A DNA stretch of 64,000 bases from Adiantum capillus-veneris (taxonomy: Eukaryota; Streptophyta; Polypodiopsida; Polypodiales; Pteridaceae), in contig CM043948.1 in assembly GCA_014529385.2 (NCBI GenBank), forward strand, positions 19,464,951-19,528,950, written 5' to 3'. How positions within the stretch are numbered: position 1 is the first letter of the stretch; every line of letters starts with the position of its first letter. A program made the position numbers and the translations under genes. The notes beneath the pieces are model-generated. The model saw nothing but the letters and a program-made list of their open reading frames with translations, searched no databases and had not been told where the DNA came from. Positions 1 through 11,588 of the stretch are shown piece after piece.

Positions 1-1
1 A

Positions 2-2297
2 CCCAATGAAGAGGAGAGCAAATTACTTGGCCTAGGAGGAAGTAGGTTGAAGGGTATGTTGTCTACGGAATTAACACTTGAGGAGAAAGATAGTTTTTTG
101 CAAATGTTGATGGGATTTCCTAACCTGTTCATTGACAACTATGAAAGAATCACAGGCATTACAGTGGTGGAACATCATATTAAGCTGAAGGAAGGGGTAA
201 AACCAGTTGTGCAAAAGCTACGACGACTGTGGGTCATACAAGAAAAGGAACTCTTGGCCGAGGTAAGGAAACTGCTGGAGGCGGGATTCATCTATCTTGT
301 AGAAAACTCAGAATGGGTGTCACCCGTAGTGGTGACGCCTAAAAAGAATGGTAAGTGGAGGGTCTGTGTTGACTACAAACCACTAAATGCAGCTACAAAG
401 AGAGATCACTTTCCTCTCCCTTTCTTGGATGAAATTCTGAATGAAGTAGCGGGTTTTGAATGCTATACCGTCTGTGATGGTTATTCAGGATACTTTCAAA
501 TACGCATAGCCTTGGAAGATCAGCTAAAAACCACTTTTATCACGCCATGGGGTTGTTTTGCATACAGGGTTATGCCATTTGGTCTCACAAATGCACCTGC
601 CACATTCCAAAGATATGTCACATATGTTTTTCAACCGTTCTTTGGAACATCCATAAGAGTGTTCATTGATGATTTTTGTATATATAGCTCCCGTATTTCA
701 CATTTAGAAAAGGTAACTGAAGGTTTGGCCAGGTTGCAGAGCCTAGGTGGGCAATTAAATGTGGATAAATGCCACATTGGGGAGAGTAAAGTCATTCTAC
801 TAGGCCATGAAATTTCAGCAAAAGGTAGCAACGCCGACCCAAGTAAGGTGTCCGCACTCATAGCCCTACCTTCACCAACGATCGCACGTCAACTGGTCTC
901 TTTTCTACAGAAGGTGAGGTACTTAAGTAGATTCATACATCTACTATCACAACTTGTTCTACCACTGCAACAACTCACTCAAAGATCAACTTTCACTTGG
1001 GACGAGGAAAGCGAACATCACTACAACAAGGTAAAGGAGGTCTTAGCCACTCTGCCAACTATCTCACCACCTAAGTGGGATGAAAAATTCTATGTCACCT
1101 CAAGTGTTGGTGATGACTCATTAGGGGCTGTGCTACTCCAAAAGGATACGACGACATCTTTCATGAGGCCAATCTACTTCTCTAGTCGAATGATGACAGC
1201 AGGAGAGAAAGGTTTCACCCATGTGGAACACTTAGTCCTAGCTCTTAGATTTGCAACTACAAAATTTAGGTCATATTTGCTGCCTAAGCAATTTGTGATT
1301 CTAACCACGGATGAAATATTTCCCTATGTTGTACAACACATGGATGTGTCTGCTAGAATTACTAAATGGCTAGTTCGTTTGCAAGAGTTTGACTGCACGG
1401 TACAGGTAGAAAGCACGACAAGGGCAAGTTTGGGGGGACTCATGACCTACCAAGTCTTTGAAGGGAAGGAGAAGCAATCTAAGGAAGGAGAAGTCCGATT
1501 ACCTCCAGTACCACCGATGGTAGAAGGAGCACACTCTCTCTACTTTGATGGAGCCTACAAGCGAGCGTCCGACAAAGCAGCTGCAGGCATAGTGGTCTTT
1601 GATGACAAAGGGACAAAGGTATTTTCGTTGGGCCAATTGTTAGATTCACATTCTAACAATGAAGCTGAGTATGCAGCACTAACCAAGGGTCTACAATGGT
1701 GCGTCTCGCAAGGTGTACAACGCCTTAATGTATTTGGGGATGCTCTACTTCTGGTAAGGCAAGTAAATGGAGCATGGACATGCAAGAATCCTAGTTTAAG
1801 GACTCACTTAAGTGGTGTAAAAACCTTGTTGGGTAAGTTTGAAGAAGTTCAAATACACCATATCCCAAGGGCTCAAAACCAAGAAGCAGATGCCCTAGCA
1901 AGTGAAAGACTACAGGAAGTGGTGGTTGGAGCAATAAAACTAAAGCTCCCTCTATTTCAAGGTAGTGATGCCTTGCCTGACATCATGCATTTTTTGGAAA
2001 CAGGGGAATGCCCATCAGATTTAACAAAGGGACAGAAGCAATAGCTCACGCGGAAGGCCACAAGGTATCGACTCATCAATGACGGTTTGTACTGTAAGGG
2101 TAAGGACCAAATACTCAGGAAGGTCCCTCTCTCTCAGGAAATCACGGGAGTAATTGCTAGCTGTCACGACGGGGTTTGTGGTGGTCACTTTTCCCTAGAC
2201 ATAACAAGTAGGAAAATCTTGCAGGCAGGCTTCATATGGCCTAGCCTCAACCGTGATGTACACCACTGGTGCAAAACGTGTAAGTTGTGTCAAAAGG
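2..2297 (+). pseudogene. Ty3/gypsy pol, first part: RT, RNase H, archaeal-type RNase H, integrase start
   Basis: This is the reverse transcriptase polyprotein of a Ty3/gypsy retrotransposon. The frame is open from base 2, so the true start lies outside the window. The RT palm shows VCVDYKPLN, PFGLTNAPATFQ and the catalytic FIDD at 662-673. A connection RNase H follows near 1085-1310, with the first catalytic Asp apparently lost (VTSSV where VDAS is usual). A second RNase H lies at about 1535-1910 with YFDGA, NNEAEY, GDALLL and EADALAS, so its acidic residues are present. Two RNase H domains are typical of the plant Tat/Ogre branch. An in-frame TAG at 2042-2044 breaks the frame. The integrase HHCC zinc region then begins and is cut at 2297 by a copia insertion. 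Frame and residues resume at 7859. Confidence 0.9.
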
Positions 2298-2489
2298 TGA
2301 AGGAGTACGAGCGGAAGTGCGACGCGAGAGAGAGTGTGAGAATAAGAGCACGAAGATATGGTGACCTCGTTCTACTGTAATGTGTAGAGCATAGTGAGTT
2401 CTTATTAGGTTTTTACAAAAGAATATGTGTACATACCTGGCGGCCCGCCCACTTACCTGGGCGACCACATTGGGCTTTATACCCCAACA
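2298..2489 (-). repeat. 3' LTR of copia 1
   Basis: A 192-bp direct repeat of 7662-7853, ending in ATACCCCAACA on the plus strand. It is preceded by the target duplication AAAGG. The internal side abuts a polypurine tract, which makes it the 3' LTR of a minus-strand element. Confidence 0.95.
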
Positions 2490-2500
2490 ACCTCCCACTT
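2490..2500 (-). other. Polypurine tract of copia 1
   Basis: On the minus strand AAGTGGGAGGT lies immediately 5' of the LTR start TGTTGGGG. This is the expected plus-strand primer position for an LTR retrotransposon. Confidence 0.85.
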
Positions 2501-2578
2501 AAAGTCCAATGTGGTACTTTAAGTGTGAGAGAAGCTACTATACAAGCTAATATACAAGAGATGTAGAGAAGTGATGTA

Positions 2579-5500
2579 CTACCCTACACCTAAATGCTTG
2601 CAAAAATGCGCAAAGCTCTCTGAGGGAAGTCCTTTTGTAAGTAGATCAGCAGGATTTTCTGTGGTGTGAACTTTGACAAGCTGAAGTTGCTTATCCTCGA
2701 GCATTCCCCTGATGAAATGATACTTCACATCCACATGCTTTGTCTTTGAGTGATAAACTGGATTGCGAGCCAATTGTATAGCACTTTGACTATCACAATA
2801 TAACACAGGCATCTATTCTTTGATTCCCAAATCTGTTACTAGTCGATTAAGCCAAATTGATTCTTTGCATGCCTCTGATGCTGCAACATATTCAGCCTCT
2901 GTAGTAGACTGAGTAACACAATCTTGTAATCTAGAACGCCATGATACTGCTCCACCAGCCAATGTAAAGACATACCCTGACGTAGATCTTTGGCTGTCTA
3001 AGTCACCTGCATAATCTGAGTCTGTAAAACCCTTTACACTTAGCTCCTGACTCCCATAGCATATACGCATACTCTTTGTAGCTTTCAGGTATCTCAATAT
3101 TCCTTTCACTGCCTCCCAATATTTCTTGCCTGGGTTTGACATGTATCGACTTACTACTCCCACTGCAAATGCAATGTCTGGGAGAGTAGCAATCATTGCA
3201 TACATCAAACTACCCACTGCAGACGCATATGGAATCTTATACATTTCAGCCTGTTCTTCCTCAGACACAGGACAATTTTGTTTGCTAAGTTTCACATATG
3301 GTGGCAATGGAACACTCAGTGCCTTTCCCTTCTCCATATTGAAACGTTGCAAAACCTTGTCAATATACTCTGTTTGAGATAACCAAATCAACTTCTTTGA
3401 TCTGTCTCTCTCAATGCGCATACCAAGTATATGACTTGCCTCACCCATGTCTTTCATGTCAAACGATTTTGCCATCTTTGACTTCAAAGCTGAAATTTCT
3501 TCCAAGTGCTTGCCAGCAATCAACATGTCATCCACATACAAAATAAGGATCAGCCAACTGCCATTCTTAGCCTTCTTTGTATATAGACAGTGATCGAACT
3601 CACTACGTTTGTAGCCTTGAGAAAAAATAAACTTGTGGAATTTATGGTACCATGCCCTCGGTGATTGTTTTAAGCCATAAAGACTCTTTAACAATTGGCA
3701 TACCCAATCTTCCTTGCCTTTCTCAACAAACCCTTCTGGCTGCTGCATGTAAATTTCCACATCTAAATCACCATGCAAGAACGCTGTCTTGACATCCATT
3801 TGGTGCAACCCCAAATCTAATATGGCAACCAATGCAAGAAAGCATCTCAATGTAGTCATCTTGACCACCGGAGAGAAGACTTCCTCAAAGTCAATGCCTT
3901 GTTCTTGCTTAAAGCCCTTGGAAACAAGCCTTGCTTTGTACTTTGGCTGACTATCATGAGCGGTGATCTTATACATGTAAACCCATTTACAGGGTAGAGC
4001 CTTTTTGCCCCGTGGTAATTTAACTAGCTTCCATGTCTGGTTTTTATGCAGAGATGTCATCTCTGACTGCATGGCCAATTGCCAATTCCCGGAGTCCTTC
4101 ATTTGCACTGCTTCCTTGTAACATGAAGGCTCGTTGCAATCAGTCAACATGACATAGTTCATAGATGGAAAAAACCTATCAGGAGTTCCCGTGACACGTC
4201 CAGATCTACGCACAATAGGTGGCTCAGGCTCAGCCACAACCTGTGGTTCCACTCTATCCTGTCCTTGCTCCTCTTGAGCCCTGACATTTTGTCTTGCACG
4301 TGTAGGTCCATCTTCTTGGAAGACAACTCTTCTAATCTCCTCAACCCTCTCTGGTTTAGAATGATATTTGGATTCATTAAAGTGAACATCATTGCTGCGG
4401 ACGACCTTTCTGGATTCGGGATCCCGAAGTCTGTACCCCATCTCACCAGAATTACCATAGCCTAGAAGGATGCACTTTCTACTCTTTGGCTCAAGTTTGT
4501 TCCTAAATTCCTTTGGAACGTGAGTATATGCCTCACAGCCAAAGACTCTGAGATGCTTGTATGAGGGCATTTTGCCTGACCATACCTTCTCTGGCACTGA
4601 ATCCTTCTGCAAAACCTTGCTAGGAGATCTATTTACAAGATGAACAGCTGTTGATACAGCTTCAACCCAAAAACCATTTGGCAGCTGTGCATTAGACAAC
4701 AGACTTCTGACTTTCTCTTGTAAGGTCCTATTCATCCTCTCAGCAACACCATTTTGAGGAGGACTGTAAGGAGCAGTAAGTTCACGTTTTATACCTTTTG
4801 ACTCACAAAAGTCCTGAAAGGCCTTTGAAACATACTCTCCACCATTGTCAGTGCGTAAGCATTTAAGCTTCTTGCCACTCTGATTCTCCACAAGTGTCAC
4901 AAACGTTTTGAAAACACTAAACGCTTCATCCTTGTGCTTGAGAAAGTAAACCCATACTTTCCTCGAGTAATCATCTATAAATGTCATAAAGTAAGAAGAT
5001 CCCCCTAGAGATAGGTTAGGCATAGGTCCACACAAATCACTATGAACAAGTGCCAACTGTGTATCTCTTCTACTGCGTCTATGCTTTTGTGGCTGCTGTG
5101 TTTGCTTACCATACAGACAATGTTCACAGAATTCAAAATCATTAAATGAAAAGCCAGGCAAATAACCAGAACGAGACAAGATTTCCATTCCCTTCTTGGA
5201 CATATGTCCTAATCGGCAATGCCACAAAGAAACGTTCAGCTGCTCGGTTACATTGATTACATTTTTAGAGACATTTGATACATAAATCATGTAATCTCCT
5301 CCAGACTTTACTCCATGTGCTACTGTCATAGAACCCTTGGATATCTTCCACATGTTCTGTCCAAAAGTGGTGACCTAGCCAGCATCATCAAGTAAACCTG
5401 TGCTGATCAAGCTCTTTGTAATTGCGGGAACATGTCTCACATTCTTCAGCGTGAAAGAAGAGCCATTCTGAAACTTCCATTGAACATCTCCAACAACTAA

Positions 5501-6559
5501 GATCTCACATGTCTGCCCATTGCCTAGCCGAACATAATCTTTAGTGGTCACATAAGAGGTAAACCATTCCTTGTTTGGAGACACATGAAGTGATGCCCCT
5601 GAGTCTATAATCCAGTCACTCAGTGCATTTCCATCAGATGCTGTAAGAAGAGATGAGTCCATTGTATTCTTCAAGAAGTAGATGTCTCCTGACACTAGAC
5701 TGTCATCCTCTGCAACAGTGTTTGTCACATTTATTTCTTGAATCTTCACTGAGGACTTGTTCTTCTCACCATGGTCTTCAGCTTTCTCTTCGCCTTTTTA
5801 TGCTTTCCATTCTCTGTAGTCTCTTTTCATGTGACCCTTCTTGCCACAATGGTAGCATTCTATGTCACTCTTGCCTTTAGCACTGCGGGACTTGCTACGA
5901 GACCTATTCCTCTTTCCACCTTTGTACTTTTCTTTGGTCCTTCCCCTGACAACTAAGGCTGTTCCTTTGCCTTTGTCCATTGTCTTTCTATTGGTTTCTT
6001 CAATAAGCAGACTTCCTTCTACACCTGCTATGTTCAAACCATCTGGAGGTGCAGAATTACTCAAAGCTATGCGAAAAGTGTCCCAACTTTTCGGCAATGT
6101 GATCAACAGGAACATAGATCTAACAGGTTCATCAAACTTAACACCTTGAGCTGACAACTGACTATAGATTGTGTTGAATTCATTCAGATGATTGGACATA
6201 TGTGTCCCTTCTTTCATCTTCAAGTCAACAAGCTTCTTAAGCCAGTATACCTGTGAAGCTGCACTCTGCTTCTCATAAAGATCACTCAGCTTTAACCATG
6301 CTTGATAAGCCGACATCTCGTCTGCTACATTGAAGTAAACGCTTTCTGCCAAAGTCAGCATAATGGTAGAAAGTGCCAATTCATCCATTTCGCTCCATTC
6401 ATCTTCGTCCATATCTTCTGGTTTTATCCCCTTGAGCTTTATAGGTTTTATCTGCTTCTTTTGTACCAACACGTGCCAAATCTGCTGCTTCCACAATGGG
6501 AAATTGGTTCCATCCAGCTTCTTGATATTGTAAAGAGCAGTGTCCTGTGATCCAGCCAT
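2579..6559 (-). pseudogene. Copia 1 gag-pol, one frame with three nonsense codons
   Basis: A 1,326-codon gag-pol polyprotein, all in one reading frame on the minus strand. Gag (6559 to about 5800) is UBN2-like and ends in a zinc knuckle CYHCGKKGHMKRDY, whose last Cys has become Tyr. Protease has DSGAS. Integrase has the HHCC zinc finger (WHCRLGHMS, CEHC) and an intact D-D-E triad (HSDLCG, TDNGGEY, NGVAERMNR). RT has TAFLHGDL and LYVDDMLIA. RNase H has DSDYAGD, TEAEY and YCDSQSAI. Three in-frame stops interrupt it: TAA at 5798-5800 between gag and protease, TAG at 5375-5377 after protease, and TAG at 2813-2815 in RNase H. No frameshift was seen, so decay is by point mutation. The element is unlikely to be autonomous. 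Confidence 0.93.
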
Positions 6560-7645
6560 AGCTACGCTTCACAGTAGTTTACTTTCCTGGGAAAAATTCG
6601 GCAGAGTTTCCCCTGTAAACTGACCTCTGAATCAATATCAACCTGTCAAATGAACCAAGAAAGCTTCAGATTCTACATAAATTTCGGCAGAGTCTTCTTT
6701 GTAAAATGGCTCTAGTGTACTAAAAAAACAGACCAAAAAATAGCTCAAAAAAGAACACTGTCTCTCTGACACTGTAAGCTGCGGGTAAACGTGTCCTGCA
6801 CCTGTACTGTCTCTCACTGTCCTATCACTGTCTTGTAAGCATAGACTGCGACAATGCCTCAACGGCAGTAAAGCAAAGATGCAATCCCAACTGTGTAACT
6901 CACAGTCAATGCATCCTAGCTGCCTATCTAAGGGTGCTCGAGGGATCGCTCCAAGACCTGTATCACCGAAAGGATCTCAACATTCGAGAATCCCCCAGCT
7001 CAATAAAACCTCACTCGACCCTCAACAAAGGCTGCAGTAAATTTGACAGTACATAGACTTCCCACAAAGTCATACATCCACAAATTTCCCACTGTATGCT
7101 GTAACTGCTGCGGCAGTTGTTTGCTGCGTGACTCACAGCCAGCAAACCCTCAACAGACATACATCATCTTTGACAATACATCCCATGTGGAAGTACCTGC
7201 AATGTTAGGATGAAATTTGGAATATCAAGCAGCAAACACAAGCTACCTGATGAACTAGTGGATGTCGCCTACAGTCTGTGTGTAGATGCGCCCGTGTTGT
7301 ATGTGACATGCCTCCAAGAACTGTGAGCCGTCCTTCGATGTGTAGACAACCACAAATCAACACTCTGGGAGTGTCGATATCCTCAGCACCTACAGTCGTA
7401 GGCCGAAAACCCCAAATTTGCAGAGTCGGATCTGCACCCGCTGAGACCACGTAGTCGAAAATGGCCTGCGCAGACCTTTGTCGAAGCCGAACGGTGGCCG
7501 AGATGACCTCAGAATGAAATTCTGACAACACCAAGCCCTAAGGGCGATCCCACGAGATTTGGGGCCATGTCTTCGCCTGTCGAATTTCACTCCAATCTGA
7601 GCTGGTGACTCTAGCCTCCTGCAGTGCTGCCCCGAGCCTCGATCT
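6560..7645 (-). other. Long untranslated leader of copia 1
   Basis: About 1.1 kb between the primer-binding site and the gag start with no supported gene. Short open frames here do not match anything recognised. It probably holds packaging and dimerisation signals, but that is inference. Confidence 0.6.
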
Positions 7646-7659
7646 GAGCTCTGATACCA
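7646..7659 (-). other. Primer-binding site of copia 1 (tRNA-iMet)
   Basis: The minus strand reads TGGTATCAGAGCTC, complementary to the 3' end of plant initiator Met tRNA. It lies 2 bp inside the LTR at 7662. Confidence 0.9.
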
Positions 7660-7661
7660 GT

Positions 7662-7853
7662 TGAAGGAGTACGAGCGGAAGTGCGACGCGAGAGAGAGTG
7701 CGAGAAGAAGAGAACGAAGATATGGTGAACTCGATCTACTGTAATGTGTAGAGCATAGTGAGTTCTTATTAGGTTTTTACAAAAGAATATGTGTACATAC
7801 CTGGCGGCCCGCCCACTTACCTGGGCGACCACATTGGGCTTTATACCCCAACA
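7662..7853 (-). repeat. 5' LTR of copia 1
   Basis: A 192-bp LTR, identical to 2298-2489 except for five substitutions clustered in its first 75 bases. It is followed by the second AAAGG target duplication at 7854-7858. Confidence 0.95.
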
Positions 7854-7858
7854 AAAGG

Positions 7859-8871
7859 CCGGCACTAGGTCACTTATGCCTGAACCACAGACACCTATTC
7901 TCTCATATGACCCATTTGAAAAATGGGGTATCGATGCCATTGGGCCATTACCTAGGGCCAACTCAGGAAAATTCTACATTATCATGGGGGTCGACTACAT
8001 GACTAGATGGGCAGAGGTTACAGCCACCACTAGAATCATAGCGGTAGAGGTAGCTAAATTTATCTACGAGCACATATGCTGTAGGTTTGGCACACCTTTA
8101 GAGATCATCTCTGATAGAGGGCCAGGTTTCAGAGCAGACTTGGTAGGAGAATTAATGCAGAAACTGGGCATTACAAGGAGGCACTCTTCACCATATTACC
8201 CTCAATGTAATGGCCTAGTTGAAAAGGTAAATGGAATGGTTTCTAAAATTATTACCAAGCAGGTAAACAATCATCCTGGAGACTGGGATAAGTACCTACT
8301 ACTAGCTTTATGGGCCTACAGAACTTCATTTCGTACATCCTTGGGATTCACACCGTATCATCTAGTATTTGGTAAGGAAGCAATCTTGCCCATTGAAGTG
8401 CAACTACAAAGTCTCAGAGTAATGGCAAGCCAACTTCAACAACCCAACATGCATTTGATAGATCACATCATAAACTTGGAAAGAGTGCAACTAGACAGAG
8501 AAGAAGCAATAAATTATTATGCTGCACAAGCAGAGCATAGACGGCTTAGCTTTAACGAGCATCTCCGGAAAAAAGAATTGAAGAAAGAAATGTTGGTGCT
8601 CCGCTACGACAATCGTTTCGACACCCGCAAGGATAAGAAACTCCTGCTCCGATGGGAAGGCCCTTTCATCATCAGGAAAACGTATGCCAATGGAAGCTAC
8701 CAGCTTATGGAGGCTGATGGAAAACTTCATAAAACCAGGGTAAATGGTTGGCGACTTAAACCTTATTTTCTTCGATTTGACCAGTCTCCACCAATTGACA
8801 TTCCAGATGAGGACACACCATCAGCCGCCACCTCTGACGATAATGATCAAATAGATGAGCTAGAGACATGA
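7859..8871 (+). pseudogene. Ty3/gypsy pol, second part: integrase core and C-terminus
   Basis: Continuation of the gypsy polyprotein cut at 2297. The codon split across the copia insertion is restored exactly if the element and one AAAGG are removed. The integrase core shows the catalytic Asp in WGIDAIGP, the second Asp in SDRGPGF, and the Glu in CNGLVEKVNG. The C-terminal part has YANGSYQL and the KTRVNGWRLKPY segment typical of plant gypsy integrases. It ends at TGA 8869-8871, shortly before a polypurine tract. No chromodomain is seen, which agrees with a Tat-like rather than chromoviral origin. The open frame upstream of 7859 lies in the copia LTR and is fortuitous. Confidence 0.92.
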
Positions 8872-8883
8872 ATGCCTCTAGCC

Positions 8884-8895
8884 AAAAGGGGAGGG
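8884..8895 (+). other. Polypurine tract of gypsy 1
   Basis: AAAAGGGGAGGG follows the integrase stop by 12 bp and precedes TGATGGGGG, a possible LTR start at 8900. Confidence 0.6.
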
Positions 8896-9730
8896 CTAAT
8901 GATGGGGGCTTTTCACAAGCCAAGCTCCCATACCCCTCTTCTCTCGTCCCCACCCCATGAAAACCCCCTCTTAGGGAGGGAGTGATAAAAGGCATTGGAA
9001 AAAGCAAGAAAAAATAAAGTATGATTATGTAAATATATGAGAAAGGTAAAATAGGCCACCTCATGCCTGCGGGGCAGCCCATCCCCACCTTACCTCCTTT
9101 TTCTTCACTGTTGCCCCGCCGTGTGTCCCTTTTCCTCTCCTCCACTCAAAAGGTCAACCCCCTCTCTCTTCCCCTTGTCCTTTCTCCTTTCTCTCTCCCC
9201 TCAAGCTACCCCACCTCTCACCAATAATGCATTCGAACTCACCAATAATGCACCCTAACTCACATGCAACTTATCCTATCTTCCAAAATAGTATACCCCA
9301 CCCCCCCTTTCTCTCTCCTATCATATCCCATGACCCAAATACCCCCCCCTCTCTCTAAAGGGCGCCATGTCTCTTGTCTTGTAGCTAAATAACCTCCCCC
9401 ACACTCACACACACTCAGTTTCACTGAAAAAGGTGCCCATAGACCCATCCCCACTCGGTGGTTACCTGATTTTTCTTGTGTTCACACACATCTGCACACA
9501 GATTCACCTCTGAACACACTCCCCTCTCTCCCCTCTTGTAATTACTTTATTCTCCATGTCACCTATCACTTTTTTTCATCAACCCATCTCTCTCTCTTAG
9601 TCTCTCTCTCATGAGACTGCTGTTCTGGGACATATACACACAGCCAGACAAGTGGGGCCCACAGTCACATGGACTATGTAGATAATGATTTCTTCATTTC
9701 TAAATTCTAGAATTTCTCCCCCCTCCTCCC

Positions 9731-9739
9731 GTATATAAA
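9731..9739 (+). promoter_or_regulatory. TATA box in gypsy 1 LTR
   Basis: GTATATAAAG in an otherwise C/T-rich stretch inside the putative LTR, about 310 bp upstream of an AATAAA signal. Confidence 0.5.
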
Positions 9740-10214
9740 GAGGTGTCACCATCACACTAAACACACACAACATCACCAAAGAGTACACTATGCACTGTGT
9801 GTGCCTAGTGCACACACACACACACACACACCATCACCATCACCGCAATCACCATGCTCGTCTTGAGCATGACCTCTACACCCTTGCTCTATGGAAGATG
9901 AAGGGCAGCTAAATGAAGGATGATGGCCATAACCCTTGTGCGAGTTTTCGCCATCAACTCCCACCTATCCGCCACGTGCTCTACCACTCTCTCCCTTCTC
10001 ATTCCCCTACCCTATGCTCCCCATTTCATCGCCTTATTCTCTAAATAAAGCTTGAGGTTTTGTGAGTATGTTTTCTTGCAATGTTTTGCCCATGTGAGGT
10101 GTGCGGAATCGCCACCTAGTCTTGTGTTTGGAGTGAGCTTGTGTATGTGTGAAGGGTGTGCGGATTCGCCATCCTTCTGTGGTGCCTAAGTACTAAGCTG
10201 CTATACCCCCTCCC

Positions 10215-10215
<1 letters not shown>

Positions 10216-10250
<35 letters not shown>
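10216..10250 (+). repeat. (CT)n microsatellite
   Basis: An uninterrupted CT dinucleotide run of about 35 bp. Confidence 0.95.
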
Positions 10251-10253
<3 letters not shown>

Positions 10254-10499
10254 TGATCTCATTTCCCTTCCTCTTCATCATTACTCCCAAGCATCCATCT
10301 CTCTTGGATGAAAACTTTGTTATGGTGGTGTGTTGTTTGCGTCCTAGCCGCTGAAGCTAGGTGGTGCCCCCTGTTTGCTTTACCATGACAGGCTCGAGGC
10401 CCGCCATTCGGTCCCCGGTGTTTTAGAGGCCTTCGGGGGTTCGGGGTTCGCTTTGCTCCCGTCAACAGCATCTTAACATCTTTTCACAGTAGATCTTTT

Positions 10500-11518
10500 C
10501 ACCGTTAGTCTAACTCTAATTTTTTTACTGTAATCTTGAAGGTAGACTCTAATATAAAAACTCAATCCAAAATCTTATCTTAAATCTAACCTAATTGAAC
10601 ATGTGGTGATTCGCTCCATTGAAGGGTAAAAGACATACCAATGGGGCTACTAGCTGTGTAGATGTGAATGGGCTTCACATATACAAATACTTCAATGCAA
10701 GAGTTTACTAACTCTCACCTCTCCACCCCGTCGATCCATGACCCAGGTGATGGGACAAAATCCTCCTCGAAGCTGGCCCAGCTGCCACTCCCCAGGTGAT
10801 GGGATAATCCTGTCTTGATACAAACTCTTGCTGCGTCCCTTTGCTGCCACCACCTGTTTGGATTGGTTGTTCTCTCCTCGCTGATACCCCTCCACTCCTC
10901 TCTAATATGCCAGTCAGGTCTGGCATCTGTGCATCTGACCTCCAATGATTCATGTAGTCGCGCATGCGTCTCCTCATCCAAGCATCATCAAATGTATTCT
11001 CAAGAGAGGGAACTGGAAACTCCCGATGCAGCGTAGCAATAAGATAATCCTTAGAGGCTTTATCCTGATCCCTCGAAGAGACCATGACAGACTACAGTGT
11101 GTCAAAAAACCTGTTTACACAACTGTTATATGCGGCCCATCACTTGCTTCCCCTCAGCGGTCATAATGGTCTCATCGGACATACGATTGATGAGGTAGGT
11201 GTATCACTTTGTCATGTCTCTCCCGTGAACTATAGCAACCCTGTCCGATGAATGCTCATCATCCAAGCCTCTAGGTGACCCCGATGCAGTGTTCGGGTCA
11301 CTCCTCACCATCTCCGACGCAGTGGCCGGGACACCACTCTCAAACGCGTAGGCAGTATAATCTTTCGGTGTAGTCTGAGAAGTCTCACAAGCAGGGACAC
11401 TCCTCGGTGTGTCCTAGGGACTCTGCAACACATGAGCTCCAGAAACGACGTGCTCCTCGCCACAACAACCACCACCGCTAGATTGTTTTGGAATTGCTGG
11501 TCCGCATGGTCCATCAAA
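10500..11518 (-). other. Unrecognised stretch with a coding-like remnant
   Basis: No recognised gene. On the minus strand 10708-11085 is open for 125 residues, with a charged segment (MRRRMRDYMNHWRSD) and a Gly/Ser-rich tail containing a near-repeat around the phrase CCATCACCTGGG. Upstream on the same strand to 11520 there are coding-like pieces broken by stops and frame changes. This could be a decayed transposon ORF. I cannot name the family. Confidence 0.35.
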
Positions 11519-11588
11519 CATAAATCTAAATCTAATTTAATCTTAAACTCAAAATAAACCTACATTTAATCTAATCTAACGTAAATCT
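11519..11588 (+). repeat. Telomere-like AAATCTAA/AACCTAAA repeats, left of copia 2
   Basis: Degenerate units of AAATCTA and AACCTA type, related to the plant telomere unit CCCTAAA. The same sequence type resumes at 17132 after copia 2, so the element inserted within it. Confidence 0.7.

Larger units (their letters stand above)
2298..7853 (-). mobile_element. Ty1/copia element 1, complete, nested inside the gypsy integrase
   Basis: A 5.56-kb LTR retrotransposon on the minus strand. It is bounded by two 192-bp LTRs with TG...CA ends. Both flanks carry AAAGG (2293-2297 and 7854-7858), the 5-bp duplication made by integrase. Internal order on the minus strand is 5' LTR, tRNA-iMet primer site, a leader of about 1.1 kb, a single gag-pol frame, polypurine tract, 3' LTR. 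The LTRs differ at five positions by eye (about 2.6%), so insertion is fairly recent. The gag and pol domains place it in the Tork/Tnt1 lineage, a family assignment by similarity. Confidence 0.96.
8900..10300 (+). repeat. Putative 3' LTR of gypsy 1 (end not defined)
   Basis: A non-coding, pyrimidine-rich region downstream of the gypsy pol. It contains a TATA box near 9732 and an AATAAA near 10044, as expected for an LTR with promoter and polyadenylation signal. The matching 5' LTR is outside the window, so the 3' boundary is a guess. Confidence 0.45.

Noticed and set aside
2247-2498. A minus-strand frame in the copia 1 LTR, and its partner at 7611-7961.
   Set aside because: Both are fortuitous frames in the two identical LTR copies.
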